A stretch of 10,197 nt of DNA from Rickettsiales bacterium (GCA_031281335.1 JAITFM010000049.1:1-10197), one strand, 5' to 3'. Positions 1 through 5,709 are shown, counted from the stretch's first letter. A program made the numbers and translations. The notes: generated by a model not told the origin, from the letters alone.

Positions 1-130
1 GCCTTTGAGTTATTCCTGTTCTCTGTCTAATCCATTTATCACTTGTCTCAACCATTAATGCAATTTCGTCATTACTCAATGTTTTTTTTGGCAGGTAAGA
101 TCCAGTGCTTAATATCAAACTTTTATTCAA
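1..130 (-). CDS. fabH: 3-oxoacyl-ACP synthase III (KAS III), N-terminal part, cut by the window edge
   Basis: FabH condenses acetyl-CoA with malonyl-ACP to start type II fatty-acid synthesis in the cytoplasm. Only about the first 43 codons are present. Read on the minus strand they give [14 protein letters not shown], then a segment containing [17 protein letters not shown] and RQRTGITQR, which is the highly characteristic N-terminus of FabH (glycine turn GTGSYLP, then ETSDxWIxxRTGIxxR). The start is a TTG at 128-130 that overlaps the 3' end of plsX by 8 bases. An in-frame TAA lies two codons upstream, so no earlier start is possible, and a GAGGT Shine-Dalgarno sits 8 bases before the TTG. 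The overlap with plsX indicates translational coupling. The catalytic Cys-His-Asn residues lie outside the window. Identification is confident; integrity of the rest cannot be judged. Confidence 0.93.
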   Translation of the reverse strand, partial: MNKSLILSTGSYLPKKTLSNDEIALMVETSDKWIRQRTGITQR

Positions 131-1160
131 CGTGACTTACCTCACTAATTATCTTCTGGTTTAAATTTTCACTAATGGCATTTACTGCAAATTTTATAGC
201 GTGAGCAAAAGAAATAGCATCAGAATTTCCATGACTTTTAATGACGATACCATTTAGCCCTAAAAACATAGCGCCACTTCTAATTTTAGGATTAAAACGC
301 ATTAATGCTTTATTTAGCTTGGGTCTCAACAATATGCCAACAAGCATTTTTGCTGTCCATGAGTTGAATACCTCCTGCTTTATTAGATTAACGAGAGTAC
401 TAGCGGTTGCCTCGGCTGTTTTGAGCATTACATTGCCAACAAAACCATCAGCAACAATCACATCTACATTACCCTCTAAAAATTCACTTGCCTCTATATA
501 TCCTTTGAAGTTAATACTTGGAGCATTCTTAAGTAACTCAAAGGCTCCTCGTACTGAGTCATTGCCTTTAACTTCTTCTGTACCAATATTTAGCAGAGCG
601 ACCTCAGGATTGTCAACTTTTAATGCTATTTTTGCAAATATACTCCCCATTAATGCAAATTGAAATAGTGAGTCAGCATTACAATCAACATTTGCACCAA
701 GGTCAAGCAGTGCAAAGCTTTTTGTCTTAGTTGGACAAACAGATACGATAGCGGGACGATAAATGTTTGGCAATGTTCCTAAAACAAATCTGGAAATTGC
801 CATTAACGCTCCGGTATTGCCTGAGGATACTATCCCAGAAGCCTTACCTTCTTTCACTGCCTCAATAGCCGCTTTCATACTTGAGTTTTTGCGATGCCTC
901 AGCGCAAAAGATGGCTTATCATTTGCAAGAACATTATCAGAGCAGTGAGTAAACTCAGAGTCGTTACTTACTTTCTTATATTTTGAAAGCAAAGGAGATA
1001 CTTCTTTTTGATCCCCATAAATATGAAAAAAAACTTTAATACCTGGGCCGACAAGGTTATCTAAAAAAAAACTAGCACCTTGAATCACTGAGAGAGGTGC
1101 AAAATCACCTCCCATAGCGTCAAGTGCAATGACTATGTTATTGTTGACTGTGGGTAACAT
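123..1160 (-). CDS. plsX: Phosphate acyltransferase PlsX (acyl-ACP:phosphate transacylase)
   Basis: PlsX converts acyl-ACP and phosphate to acyl-phosphate, the acyl donor used by PlsY for glycerol-3-phosphate acylation; it is a peripheral membrane enzyme of phospholipid synthesis. The family signature [11 protein letters not shown] lies at residues 12-22 from the start chosen here. Further conserved blocks are [29 protein letters not shown] and [15 protein letters not shown]. The frame is open back to 1223 (366 codons), but that would overlap rpmF by 53 bases. Starting at ATG 1158-1160 (MLPTVNNN) gives 345 aa, close to the usual family length (E. coli 356), and leaves a 10-base gap after the rpmF stop. 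No good Shine-Dalgarno is visible for this ATG, so it is probably coupled to rpmF translation. The order rpmF-plsX-fabH is the classical bacterial arrangement. The gene looks intact. Confidence 0.95.
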   Translation of the reverse strand: MLPTVNNNIVIALDAMGGDFAPLSVIQGASFFLDNLVGPGIKVFFHIYGDQKEVSPLLSKYKKVSNDSEFTHCSDNVLANDKPSFALRHRKNSSMKAAIEAVKEGKASGIVSSGNTGALMAISRFVLGTLPNIYRPAIVSVCPTKTKSFALLDLGANVDCNADSLFQFALMGSIFAKIALKVDNPEVALLNIGTEEVKGNDSVRGAFELLKNAPSINFKGYIEASEFLEGNVDVIVADGFVGNVMLKTAEATASTLVNLIKQEVFNSWTAKMLVGILLRPKLNKALMRFNPKIRSGAMFLGLNGIVIKSHGNSDAISFAHAIKFAVNAISENLNQKIISEVSHVE

Positions 1161-1170
1161 ATCATGATAG

Positions 1171-1353
1171 TTATTCTGCCTGTTGTTTGATGAAAACCCG
1201 CTTTCCTTTGTAACTGCCATCAACTGCTATATTGTGAGGTAACATAAACTCCCCAGTTGTTGTGCATACCACAATGTTCTTAGGCTGAACAGCATGATGA
1301 GAACGATGCATATCACGCCTTGACTTTGACTTTTTTCTTTTTGGAACTGCCAA
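1171..1353 (-). CDS. rpmF: 50S ribosomal protein L32
   Basis: This 60-aa basic protein begins MAVPKRKKSKSRRDMHRSHH, the standard L32 N-terminus (MAVPKRKTSKSRRDMRR in most bacteria). It ends with the alphaproteobacterial-type segment GEFMLPHNIAVDGSYKGKRV. It is a small component of the large ribosomal subunit. The start codon is TTG (1351-1353), preceded by a strong GGAGGA Shine-Dalgarno only 4 bases away, which settles the start. The zinc-binding cysteine pairs found in some L32 proteins are missing; only one Cys is visible, typical of the zinc-free form. It is the first gene of the rpmF-plsX-fabH operon, so expression of the two lipid genes is probably tied to ribosome production. Confidence 0.96.
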   Translation of the reverse strand: MAVPKRKKSKSRRDMHRSHHAVQPKNIVVCTTTGEFMLPHNIAVDGSYKGKRVFIKQQAE

Positions 1354-1390
1354 AACTTCCTCCGTTATCTACCAAAAATTCTACAATTTA

Positions 1391-1419
1391 TTAGTAACAT
1401 GTTTTTTACAAGAAGTAAA
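1391..1419 (-). promoter_or_regulatory. Candidate sigma-70 promoter of the rpmF-plsX-fabH operon
   Basis: On the minus strand a TTTACT (-35, 1414-1419) is followed after 17 bases by TACTAA (-10, 1391-1396), about 40 bases upstream of the rpmF start. Spacing is ideal, but both boxes deviate from consensus and the region is AT-rich, so chance matches are likely. There is no coding sequence upstream that could drive the operon, which makes a promoter here necessary somewhere. Confidence 0.35.
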
Positions 1420-1536
1420 CAGTGATAGTAAAATAAGTAAGGTTTATCTATGCTCCTAAGCTTTAAACTGGGCATCTCAGTCAAAAGACCCCCTGCATTA
1501 TGGTTTTAGGAGAAACGTACAGTTGTATGAACATTG

Positions 1537-1735
1537 TGATTTGAGCCCACCAAGAGGGTGTCATCCAAGTAGCCTAGTAATGCTAACTATGGATTAGCCG
1601 ATAAAGAAAGAGCTGGAAATAGATACCGTCTTGTCAGTCAACAAGAAAATTATAAAAATTGGATCTAAATTACCTAAGCTGTATTGTGAAATCAAAAAAT
1701 ACTGCCAATTCACGCCTTGTGTAGCGGTATACAAA
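1537..1735 (+). other. Possible degraded 5' end (domain I) of a group II intron
   Basis: No open gene is found between rpmF and the IS110 element. Part of this stretch reads GTGATTTGAGCCC, then AGGGTGTCATCCAAGTAGCC, then CCGATAAAGAAAGAGCTGG, ATACCG and AATTACCTAAG. These short blocks occur in the same order as the start of bacterial group II introns such as Ll.LtrB (GUGCG..., AGGGUGU, CAAGUAG, CCGAAAAGCGAAAGCUGAUACGG, GUUACCUAA). The comparison is from memory and the similarity is patchy. No reverse transcriptase reading frame and no domain V were recognised here. At best this is a remnant. Confidence 0.3.
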
Positions 1736-1740
1736 TTATA

Positions 1741-1819
1741 GTTAATGTATATGTTGATAAGTAAATTTCTGCTGTTTTGCATGTATAAAGCCAATTTACT
1801 TATCAACATATACACTAAC
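1741..1819. repeat. Long near-perfect inverted repeat (27-nt arms, 25-nt spacer)
   Basis: Positions 1741-1767 and 1793-1819 are reverse complements at 26 of 27 positions; the one mismatch is A1745 against C1815. The 25-base spacer (1768-1792) contains TGCTGTTTTGCATG. The arms are AT-rich, so a DNA cruciform or RNA hairpin is possible on both strands. There is no T tract after either arm, so it is not a standard terminator. A palindromic mobile repeat or MITE-like element of the kind known from Rickettsiales is a reasonable reading but unproved. It lies about 70 bases beyond the stop of the IS110 transposase. Confidence 0.85.
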
Positions 1820-1849
1820 CAATTACATTCAATAAATTTGTGTAAGATA

Positions 1850-1872
1850 CCATTTTATATAAGATAAAATGG
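1850..1872. repeat. Short hairpin just downstream of the IS110 transposase stop
   Basis: CCATTTTAT (1850-1858) and ATAAAATGG (1864-1872) form a 9-bp stem with a 5-base loop, 15 bases after the transposase stop codon on the minus strand. There is no T run on the minus strand, so termination is doubtful. It may belong to the right end of the IS110 element. Confidence 0.5.
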
Positions 1873-1887
1873 AAGCATCTTTTGATC

Positions 1888-2853
1888 TTAAATTATTAAA
1901 CCTTCAGTCAACCTCCTAGCTCTGTAGTTTTTGATATGGTCAGGATTAAAAGCACTTTTGGATTTTAAAGTACCGAAGATAATATGCAGAAGTTTACGCA
2001 TTGCAGCACCAACAATGGCCATATTATGCTTACCCTTTTCCTTTAATCTTTGGCAGAAGCTCATAATGATAGGTTTGTGATTCTTAGCTACTATGGCTGG
2101 AAAAAAAAGTGCCTTACGTAATGCTTGTGAACCGGATTTGCTTAATCTGGGTTTGCCATGTACAGATGAACCTGACGTTATGTTTCGTGGCCTGCATATG
2201 CTGCCAGTTGCCTAGCATTTCTAAAAGCTTCTATGTCAGGAACTTCAGCTAAAATCGCTGTTGCTGATTCCTCTCCTATTCCTGGAATAGTCAATAGAAG
2301 TTGAAAGTTTTCCAACAATTCTTTGTGTTGATTTAATAGTTCGCGTACGGAGTTTTTAATTGCTTCTATTTTTTGAGCTATATCCATTGCAAGGTCTTCC
2401 CAAGCATTTGCAACTTCTTTAGGCAGTCTCTCTTTTTTTTCTAAGTGGTTATTTACTAATGTCAATTCATCTTTCAACGCAGCCGAGCAACGATAAAGAT
2501 GTTTTAATTTTTTCAATTCAGGAGAAGGCGGTATCCAGCGTGAAGGCTCCTGTCTTTGGCAATAATCAGCAATGCATCAATCTGATCATTCTTTTGTCGT
2601 GCAAGCTTACTCCTCGCATAAGATTCAATGCAATAAGGATTGACAACACTAACCAGCATTGTGCAGAAATTCAGCCAAATCTTCACTATAACAACCAGTT
2701 GCTTCGAGACATAGATGCTGCTCCATGATCAAACTACAAGCTTTTCAAAACCCTCCTTGTTGTTGCAAAAAACTTTATGTCGTTCTTTGTTGCCTACCGA
2801 CAAATGAGCATCAAATTTTTGTTTAGAAATCCTAAAACAGCATTTGCTTGCAT
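1888..2853 (-). pseudogene. IS110-family transposase, near full length but broken by several frameshifts
   Basis: IS110 transposases are DEDD recombinases with an N-terminal RuvC-like domain and a C-terminal Transposase_20 domain. Starting at ATG 2851-2853, with a GGAGGTGG Shine-Dalgarno 4 bases upstream, the minus strand encodes consecutive blocks in different frames. They are MQANAVLG, ISKQKFDAHLSVGNKERHK..EGFEKLVV, MEQHLCLEATGCYSEDLAEFLHNAG, VSVVNPYCIESYARSKLARQKNDQIDA, DYCQRQEPSRWIPPSPELKKLKHLYRC..LLTIPGIGEESATAILAEVPDIEAF..AYAG, and PRNITSGSSVHG..SGSQALRKALFFPAIVAKN to the stop at 1888-1890. Indels are needed near 2828, 2729 (in-frame TGA), 2650 (TAG), 2562-2575 and 2185-2195. The overall length, about 321 codons, equals a complete IS110 transposase, so this is an inactivated full copy rather than a fragment. 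The longest intact piece (2178-2516) holds the IPGIG helix-hairpin-helix motif of the C-terminal domain. Confidence 0.9.
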
Positions 2854-2882
2854 AAAACCACCTCCAAGACTATAATAAATCG

Positions 2883-3037
2883 AGAGTTTGGACTAACCTT
2901 GTAAATACGGGATATAATTCCAAAGCAGTCTTTTAACTCTATGGGAGGGGAGCAAAATCTGGAATTCGGCCTTATTGGCGTTAGTGTCAGCTCGGCTTCA
3001 CCCTCCCTTATGAGATATTTTAGCTCTAATATCTCAT
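2883..3037 (-). ncRNA. Candidate bridge RNA of the minus-strand IS110 element
   Basis: On the minus strand, in 5' to 3' order, the leader can fold into three units. First is a perfect 10-bp hairpin, AATATCTCAT/ATGAGATATT (3028-3037 with 3010-3019, 8-nt loop). Second is a loop of about 51 nt closed by the 7-bp stem GGGAGGG/CCCTCCC (2943-2949 with 3001-3007). Third is a 46-nt loop closed by AGAGTT/AACTCT (2883-2888 with 2935-2940). The transposase ATG follows 30 bases later. A 5' stem-loop plus target-binding and donor-binding loops, upstream of the transposase, is the known layout of IS110-group bridge RNAs such as that of IS621. The role is inferred from position and fold. The transposase is dead, so the RNA may be relic. 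The TATAAT at 3038-3043 would start transcription inside the first hairpin, which is a weak point. Confidence 0.55.
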
Positions 3038-3067
3038 ATTATAAAGATACAAGCAACGAACAGACAA
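3038..3067 (-). promoter_or_regulatory. Candidate promoter for the IS110 leader RNA (minus)
   Basis: A perfect TATAAT lies at 3038-3043 on the minus strand. The best -35 is TTGTCT (3062-3067), 18 bases upstream, which is weak. That TTGTCT overlaps the 7-bp inverted repeat AACAGAC/GTCTGTT (3059-3065 with 3069-3075). In IS110 elements a full promoter can be rebuilt when the ends join in the circular intermediate, so a strong -10 with a poor -35 is not surprising. Confidence 0.4.
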
Positions 3068-3121
3068 AGTCTGTTAAACCGGAAAGAAACTCCACTACTT
3101 CTGTTTTTAGCAGTCTTGAAG

Positions 3122-3127
3122 TATAAT
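3122..3127 (+). promoter_or_regulatory. -10 box (TATAAT) preceding the plus-strand IS110 leader RNA
   Basis: A perfect TATAAT is placed so that transcription would begin at about 3133-3135, at the first base of the long closing stem of the leader. No convincing -35 is seen 16-18 bases upstream (TTCTGT region). The pattern fits an element whose -35 would be supplied by its other end after circularisation. Confidence 0.4.
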
Positions 3128-3132
3128 TTTGT

Positions 3133-3293
3133 GGAAGCGCTTTTGCAGTTATAACCGACTGACCCAATGGTGCCTTAAGTGCCCGTATACAAGCATGGTT
3201 TTGGAAGGAACGGTTAAACCATTGATGGAGTCCTTGTAGACTACCTCGTTTAGAAGATTGTATAATCTAACCGCTCCAAGCTAAAGCGTTTCC
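3133..3293 (+). ncRNA. Candidate bridge RNA of the plus-strand IS110 element
   Basis: The leader of the plus-strand IS110 transposase can form a long-range 11-bp stem between 3133-3143 (GGAAGCGCTTT) and 3283-3293 (AAAGCGTTTCC), with ten Watson-Crick pairs and one G-U. Nested within it are two loops: 3165-3171 CAATGGT paired with 3218-3224 ACCATTG (46-nt loop), and 3226-3230 TGGAG paired with 3274-3278 CTCCA (43-nt loop, containing AGATT..AATCT). The result is a three-way junction with two large loops, about 160 nt long, ending 28 bases before the transposase ATG. Size, place and two-loop layout match IS110 bridge RNAs. The function is inferred, and the transposase itself is truncated. Confidence 0.55.
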
Positions 3294-3321
3294 CTATTAC
3301 AAATTATATAAAGGAGTTACC

Positions 3322-3490
3322 ATGAAAAAAGAAAAAAGTAAATTAGAGATAATGAATCCTGACGCCGCAGGAATAGATGTTGGTTCATCTGTACACTATG
3401 TGTGTGTACCTGAGGGAAGAGATGAACAACGCGTTCAGAAATTTGGCTGCTTCACTAAAGACCTTCATAATTTAGCACGATGGTTGAAAA
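3322..3490 (+). pseudogene. IS110-family transposase, N-terminal fragment (second, distinct element)
   Basis: An ATG at 3322 with an AAGGAG Shine-Dalgarno opens a frame beginning MKKEKSKLEIMNPDAAGIDVGSSVHYVCVP and continuing to FTKDLHNLARWLK. GIDVGS is the first catalytic-Asp motif of the RuvC-like DEDD domain of IS110 transposases, and the run up to LARWLK matches the family. After about 55 codons the homology stops abruptly near 3485-3495, where the IS4-type transposase on the other strand begins. The frame then runs on to a chance stop at 3514-3516. About 85% of the enzyme is missing and no continuation was recognised on the far side of the IS4 remnant. It differs in sequence from the minus-strand IS110 copy, so it represents a separate IS type. 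Confidence 0.85.
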
Positions 3491-4567
3491 CGAGAGCTTT
3501 CTATCTTACATCCTGATTTTAAAACTCTAAAGTACTCTTCTATTTTCCATCTTAGCTTATACCAATTTATTCTTTCTATGGCATCTAAAGTGTTATTAAT
3601 CGGTACATTAGTTAGCAAGGTCCAATCAATAGCTTCCAACCCTTCAGGAGGATTTGTTTCTTTTGCACTTACCACATATACAGGGATCTTATCACTTATT
3701 TTATGTGCTGTATCTTTTGATCCATAAATGTAAGGAGCTCTGATAGGTACATAGCCTTTCATATACTTAACTTCAATATTAGCTTTTCTTGACTTCTGGT
3801 GCCCACCTTTAATAACTTCCAGAGAAATTTTCTTTTTTACTAGCAGTTGAGCGATGCGTGTTTGCAAGTCTGTTTTACCAACTTCAGTACAGATAAACTT
3901 TCTATTAGCTCGATTACGGATTACATAAAAACTACCTAATGTTTCAGTAACCCATAAAAATTTGAGGATATCTGCCCCCTATCACCAAGGGTGTACATTT
4001 GGATGAAGGTTGTTTATAGTTTCTTTGAGAGCTGTTATCCATTTATAACTTTCTTTTTCTTCTATGGAGGTACGGTGTATGCTTTTTCTTGTGCTGTTTC
4101 TTCTTCCCTAATAGAACGTGCCCAACACTGTTGGGAGGATAAGCCTAAAGGTCTTGCTGAGTATTAAGGCACTATGCAATATTAAACCCATTTTATGCTT
4201 CGTATAAGCTTTAGAAATACTACCTAGCCTCTTGGTTTTTATATGAGAGTCAAAATCCAAATAACTTGTATCTTGAACTGAAAAAACAAACTGATTTCCT
4301 TTTATTCTTTCCATAGTTTCTTTATAATGGGAAGAATAAATTTCATTATCCTTGAGCTTTTCATTGCTAAATAATTTGTATGCACCCTTGGCTTCTTTCC
4401 ATCTACTACAGCTTTGATTCAGATGCATTACCCTCTATACAATAGCTTGTTTTGATAAGTCTCTTATTAAGCCTTATATCCCCCAAGTTAACGTGTTTTA
4501 ACTCTCTTTCCAGCCATTTATCCCCTAAGCCATCAGTATGTTGCACATTTGCATTCACTTCACTCAT
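3490..4567 (-). pseudogene. IS4-family (Tn5-like) transposase, frameshifted and missing its C-terminus
   Basis: From ATG 4565-4567 the minus strand reads MSEVNANVQHTDGLGDKW..ELKHVNLGDIRLNKRLIKTSYCIEGNAS. It then shifts frame near 4421-4425 into LNQSCSRWKEAKGAYKLFSNEKLKDNEIYSSHY..GNQFVFSVQDTSYLDF..LGSISKAYTKHKMGLILHSALILSK. The QDTS Asp is the first catalytic residue. Further shifts occur near 4140-4155, 4075 and 3970-3985, the last spoiling the second catalytic motif (LGDRGxD). The final piece includes NNTLDAIERINWYKLRWKIEEYFRVLKSGCKIESS, a perfect Y-x2-R-x3-E-x6-K signature with the third acidic residue. Homology ends near 3490 at the junction with the IS110 fragment, so the C-terminal region is absent. 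Four or more frameshifts plus truncation make it certainly non-functional. No terminal inverted repeats could be defined. Confidence 0.9.
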
Positions 4568-4573
4568 TCTGAC

Positions 4574-4589
4574 ACCAAATTTATTTGGT
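4574..4589. repeat. Palindrome ahead of the IS4 transposase start
   Basis: ACCAAAT-TT-ATTTGGT is a perfect 7-bp inverted repeat with a 2-base centre, starting 7 bases upstream of the IS4-type ATG. It could be an operator-like or terminal feature of the IS, or chance in AT-rich DNA. Confidence 0.45.
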
Positions 4590-4599
4590 ATCTATCTTA

Positions 4600-4630
4600 C
4601 TCACTTTTTATATTTGTGGGTAAAAGTGAG
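4600..4630. repeat. 9-bp inverted repeat at the border between the IS4 and IS630 remnants
   Basis: CTCACTTTT (4600-4608) and AAAAGTGAG (4622-4630) are perfect reverse complements with a 13-base spacer. The right arm ends exactly where recognisable IS630 coding sequence begins. It may mark an insertion end. Confidence 0.5.
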
Positions 4631-4755
4631 ATTTGAATCCTATAGAACACTGTTGGCATACCATCAAAAGTCGCCTCAGACCTCTAATGCATCAATACAC
4701 AGATTTACAGCTTTTAGTTGGTAATACTATAATTGATATTTATCATTCATTTTAG
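4630..4755 (+). pseudogene. IS630-family transposase, C-terminal remnant
   Basis: Read on the plus strand from 4630, the codons give DLNPIEHCWHTIKSRLRPLMHQ and end at a TAG at 4753-4755, 41 codons in all. The DLNPIExxW block is the hallmark of the third catalytic acidic residue (the E) of the IS630/Tc1-mariner DDE superfamily, normally preceded by SP; here the frame is disturbed just before it (stop at 4627-4629). Everything upstream of this motif is gone, so only the last part of the transposase survives. It sits downstream of ubiA and points toward the end of that gene. Identification rests on one strong motif plus a correctly placed stop. Confidence 0.75.
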
Positions 4756-4798
4756 AAAGTACTATATAGATTTTTATAGATAGCTCCAACAAAGTCTT

Positions 4799-4825
4799 CC
4801 CCGGTGTCTCTAAACTCCTTCGGGG
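4799..4825. terminator. Weak hairpin between ubiA and the IS630 remnant, possible terminator
   Basis: CCCCG (4799-4803) and CGGGG (4821-4825) form a 5-bp GC stem with a 17-nt loop, 25 bases past the ubiA stop. It is the most GC-rich spot in the intergenic stretch. There is no T run on the minus strand, so a role in ending the nusA-infB-rbfA-ubiA transcript is only a guess. Otherwise nothing is recognised between 4756 and 4849. Confidence 0.25.
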
Positions 4826-4849
4826 CAGCCTTTCTTAATTAGTTATATT

Positions 4850-5707
4850 TCAGTTTACAACTCTATCTAAAAGAATGCCGAGAAAAAGCAGTAGTCCTAC
4901 ATAGGAGTTATTTTTAAATATAGACATGCATTGACCAGAGTCGTCGGGGTTGAGATTTTTATATTGGTAATGAAACATGACCCCTACAGCAAGTAAAGCG
5001 ATATAGAAAATGTTATTCAATGATGATAAGATACCGGCATATAGCCACATCATAAGAGATATTAAATGAAACCTTTTTAGCCAAGATTTTGTTGTATCAC
5101 CAAAATATAATGCTGTTGATTTCATTCCGAGTTTTTCATCATCTCTCTTATCTTGATGAGCGTATATGGTGTCGTAACTCAGTGTCCAAAAGACGCATCC
5201 TGCATAAAAGAGCATAGGTTCTATACTAATCTGGTTCTTCACTGCTGCCCAACCTAGGAGCGATCCCATGTTAAAAGTAAACCCTAAAAACAATTGTGGC
5301 CACCAAACATAACGCTTTAGTAAAGGGTAAATAATTATCATACACATTGAGATTACCCCAAGTATAAGTGTAGTTTTATTGGTGAGTAGTAGGATTACTA
5401 GCGCAATGGACAGTAACAGAGAAAGTAAAATCAAAGCTTGCTTTGCGTTTAGTGCACCACTTGCAAGTGGCCTATATTTTGTTCGCTCAACATGCGCATC
5501 TATTTCTTTATCGAAAATATCATTGATTATACAACCCGCAGGTCTCATCAAGAATGCGCCTATAGTAAACAAAATAAGAAGAAAAAAAGCCTGCCAAGAT
5601 AGAGAAGTTGAGGCTAGAATAATACCACTTAAACTAGGGAATAATACAAGCCACAAACCTGTTAAACTGTGCAACCTCATCAATGAAAAGTAATGATTGA
5701 AATGCAT
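4850..5707 (-). CDS. ubiA: 4-hydroxybenzoate polyprenyltransferase
   Basis: UbiA is an integral membrane enzyme that attaches a polyprenyl chain to 4-hydroxybenzoate, the committed step in ubiquinone synthesis. The 285-aa protein is of normal length and consists largely of hydrophobic helices (for example residues 16-33, 38-54, 89-108, 113-128 and 226-243). The first Asp-rich prenyl-diphosphate/Mg site is NDIFDKEID at 62-70, with the family-specific follow-on RTKYRPLASG. The second is DTIYAHQDKRDDEKLG starting at 179. Both are intact. The start ATG lies 2 bases after the rbfA stop (TAATAATG context), so it is the last gene of the operon and probably translated by coupling. A related chlorophyll or heme (CtaB) prenyltransferase is less likely because of the DxxYAxxDKxDD motif typical of UbiA. 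Confidence 0.95.
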   Translation of the reverse strand: MHFNHYFSLMRLHSLTGLWLVLFPSLSGIILASTSLSWQAFFLLILFTIGAFLMRPAGCIINDIFDKEIDAHVERTKYRPLASGALNAKQALILLSLLLSIALVILLLTNKTTLILGVISMCMIIIYPLLKRYVWWPQLFLGFTFNMGSLLGWAAVKNQISIEPMLFYAGCVFWTLSYDTIYAHQDKRDDEKLGMKSTALYFGDTTKSWLKRFHLISLMMWLYAGILSSLNNIFYIALLAVGVMFHYQYKNLNPDDSGQCMSIFKNNSYVGLLLFLGILLDRVVN

Positions 5708-5709
5708 TA

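Larger units (their letters stand above)
1888..3117 (-). mobile_element. Decayed IS110-family insertion sequence with a structured 5' leader
   Basis: The element consists of the frameshifted transposase plus a leader of roughly 260 bases between the ATG (2853) and about 3117. IS110 elements lack terminal inverted repeats, so the ends cannot be read directly. The left limit is suggested by a 9-nt sequence, AGCAGTCTT at 3109-3117, that reappears inside a loop of the leader (2924-2932). The right limit is given only as the transposase stop and may extend further left. The size is in the usual range for IS110 elements (about 1.2-1.4 kb). Confidence 0.6.

Noticed and set aside
1594..1815. 73-codon minus-strand open frame upstream of rpmF
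   Set aside because: It spans the palindrome and the possible intron remnant, has no Shine-Dalgarno and no recognisable motif; its hydrophobic look follows from AT-rich composition.
1814..2898. 7-nt match ACTAACC between the leader loop (2892-2898) and the palindrome arm (1814-1820), as a right-end donor guide
   Set aside because: A 7-mer is expected by chance in this much AT-rich sequence, and both copies are in the same sense as the left-end match, whereas the two guides of known bridge RNAs pair with opposite strands.
2941..3126. 61-codon plus-strand open frame in the IS110 leader region
   Set aside because: It runs antisense through the structured leader of the minus-strand IS110 element; serine-rich, no motif, better explained as non-coding RNA template.
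3121..3266. GTATAAT shared by 3121-3127 and 3260-3266 as a donor guide for the plus-strand IS110
   Set aside because: The sequence is essentially the -10 box itself and is too common in AT-rich DNA to carry weight.
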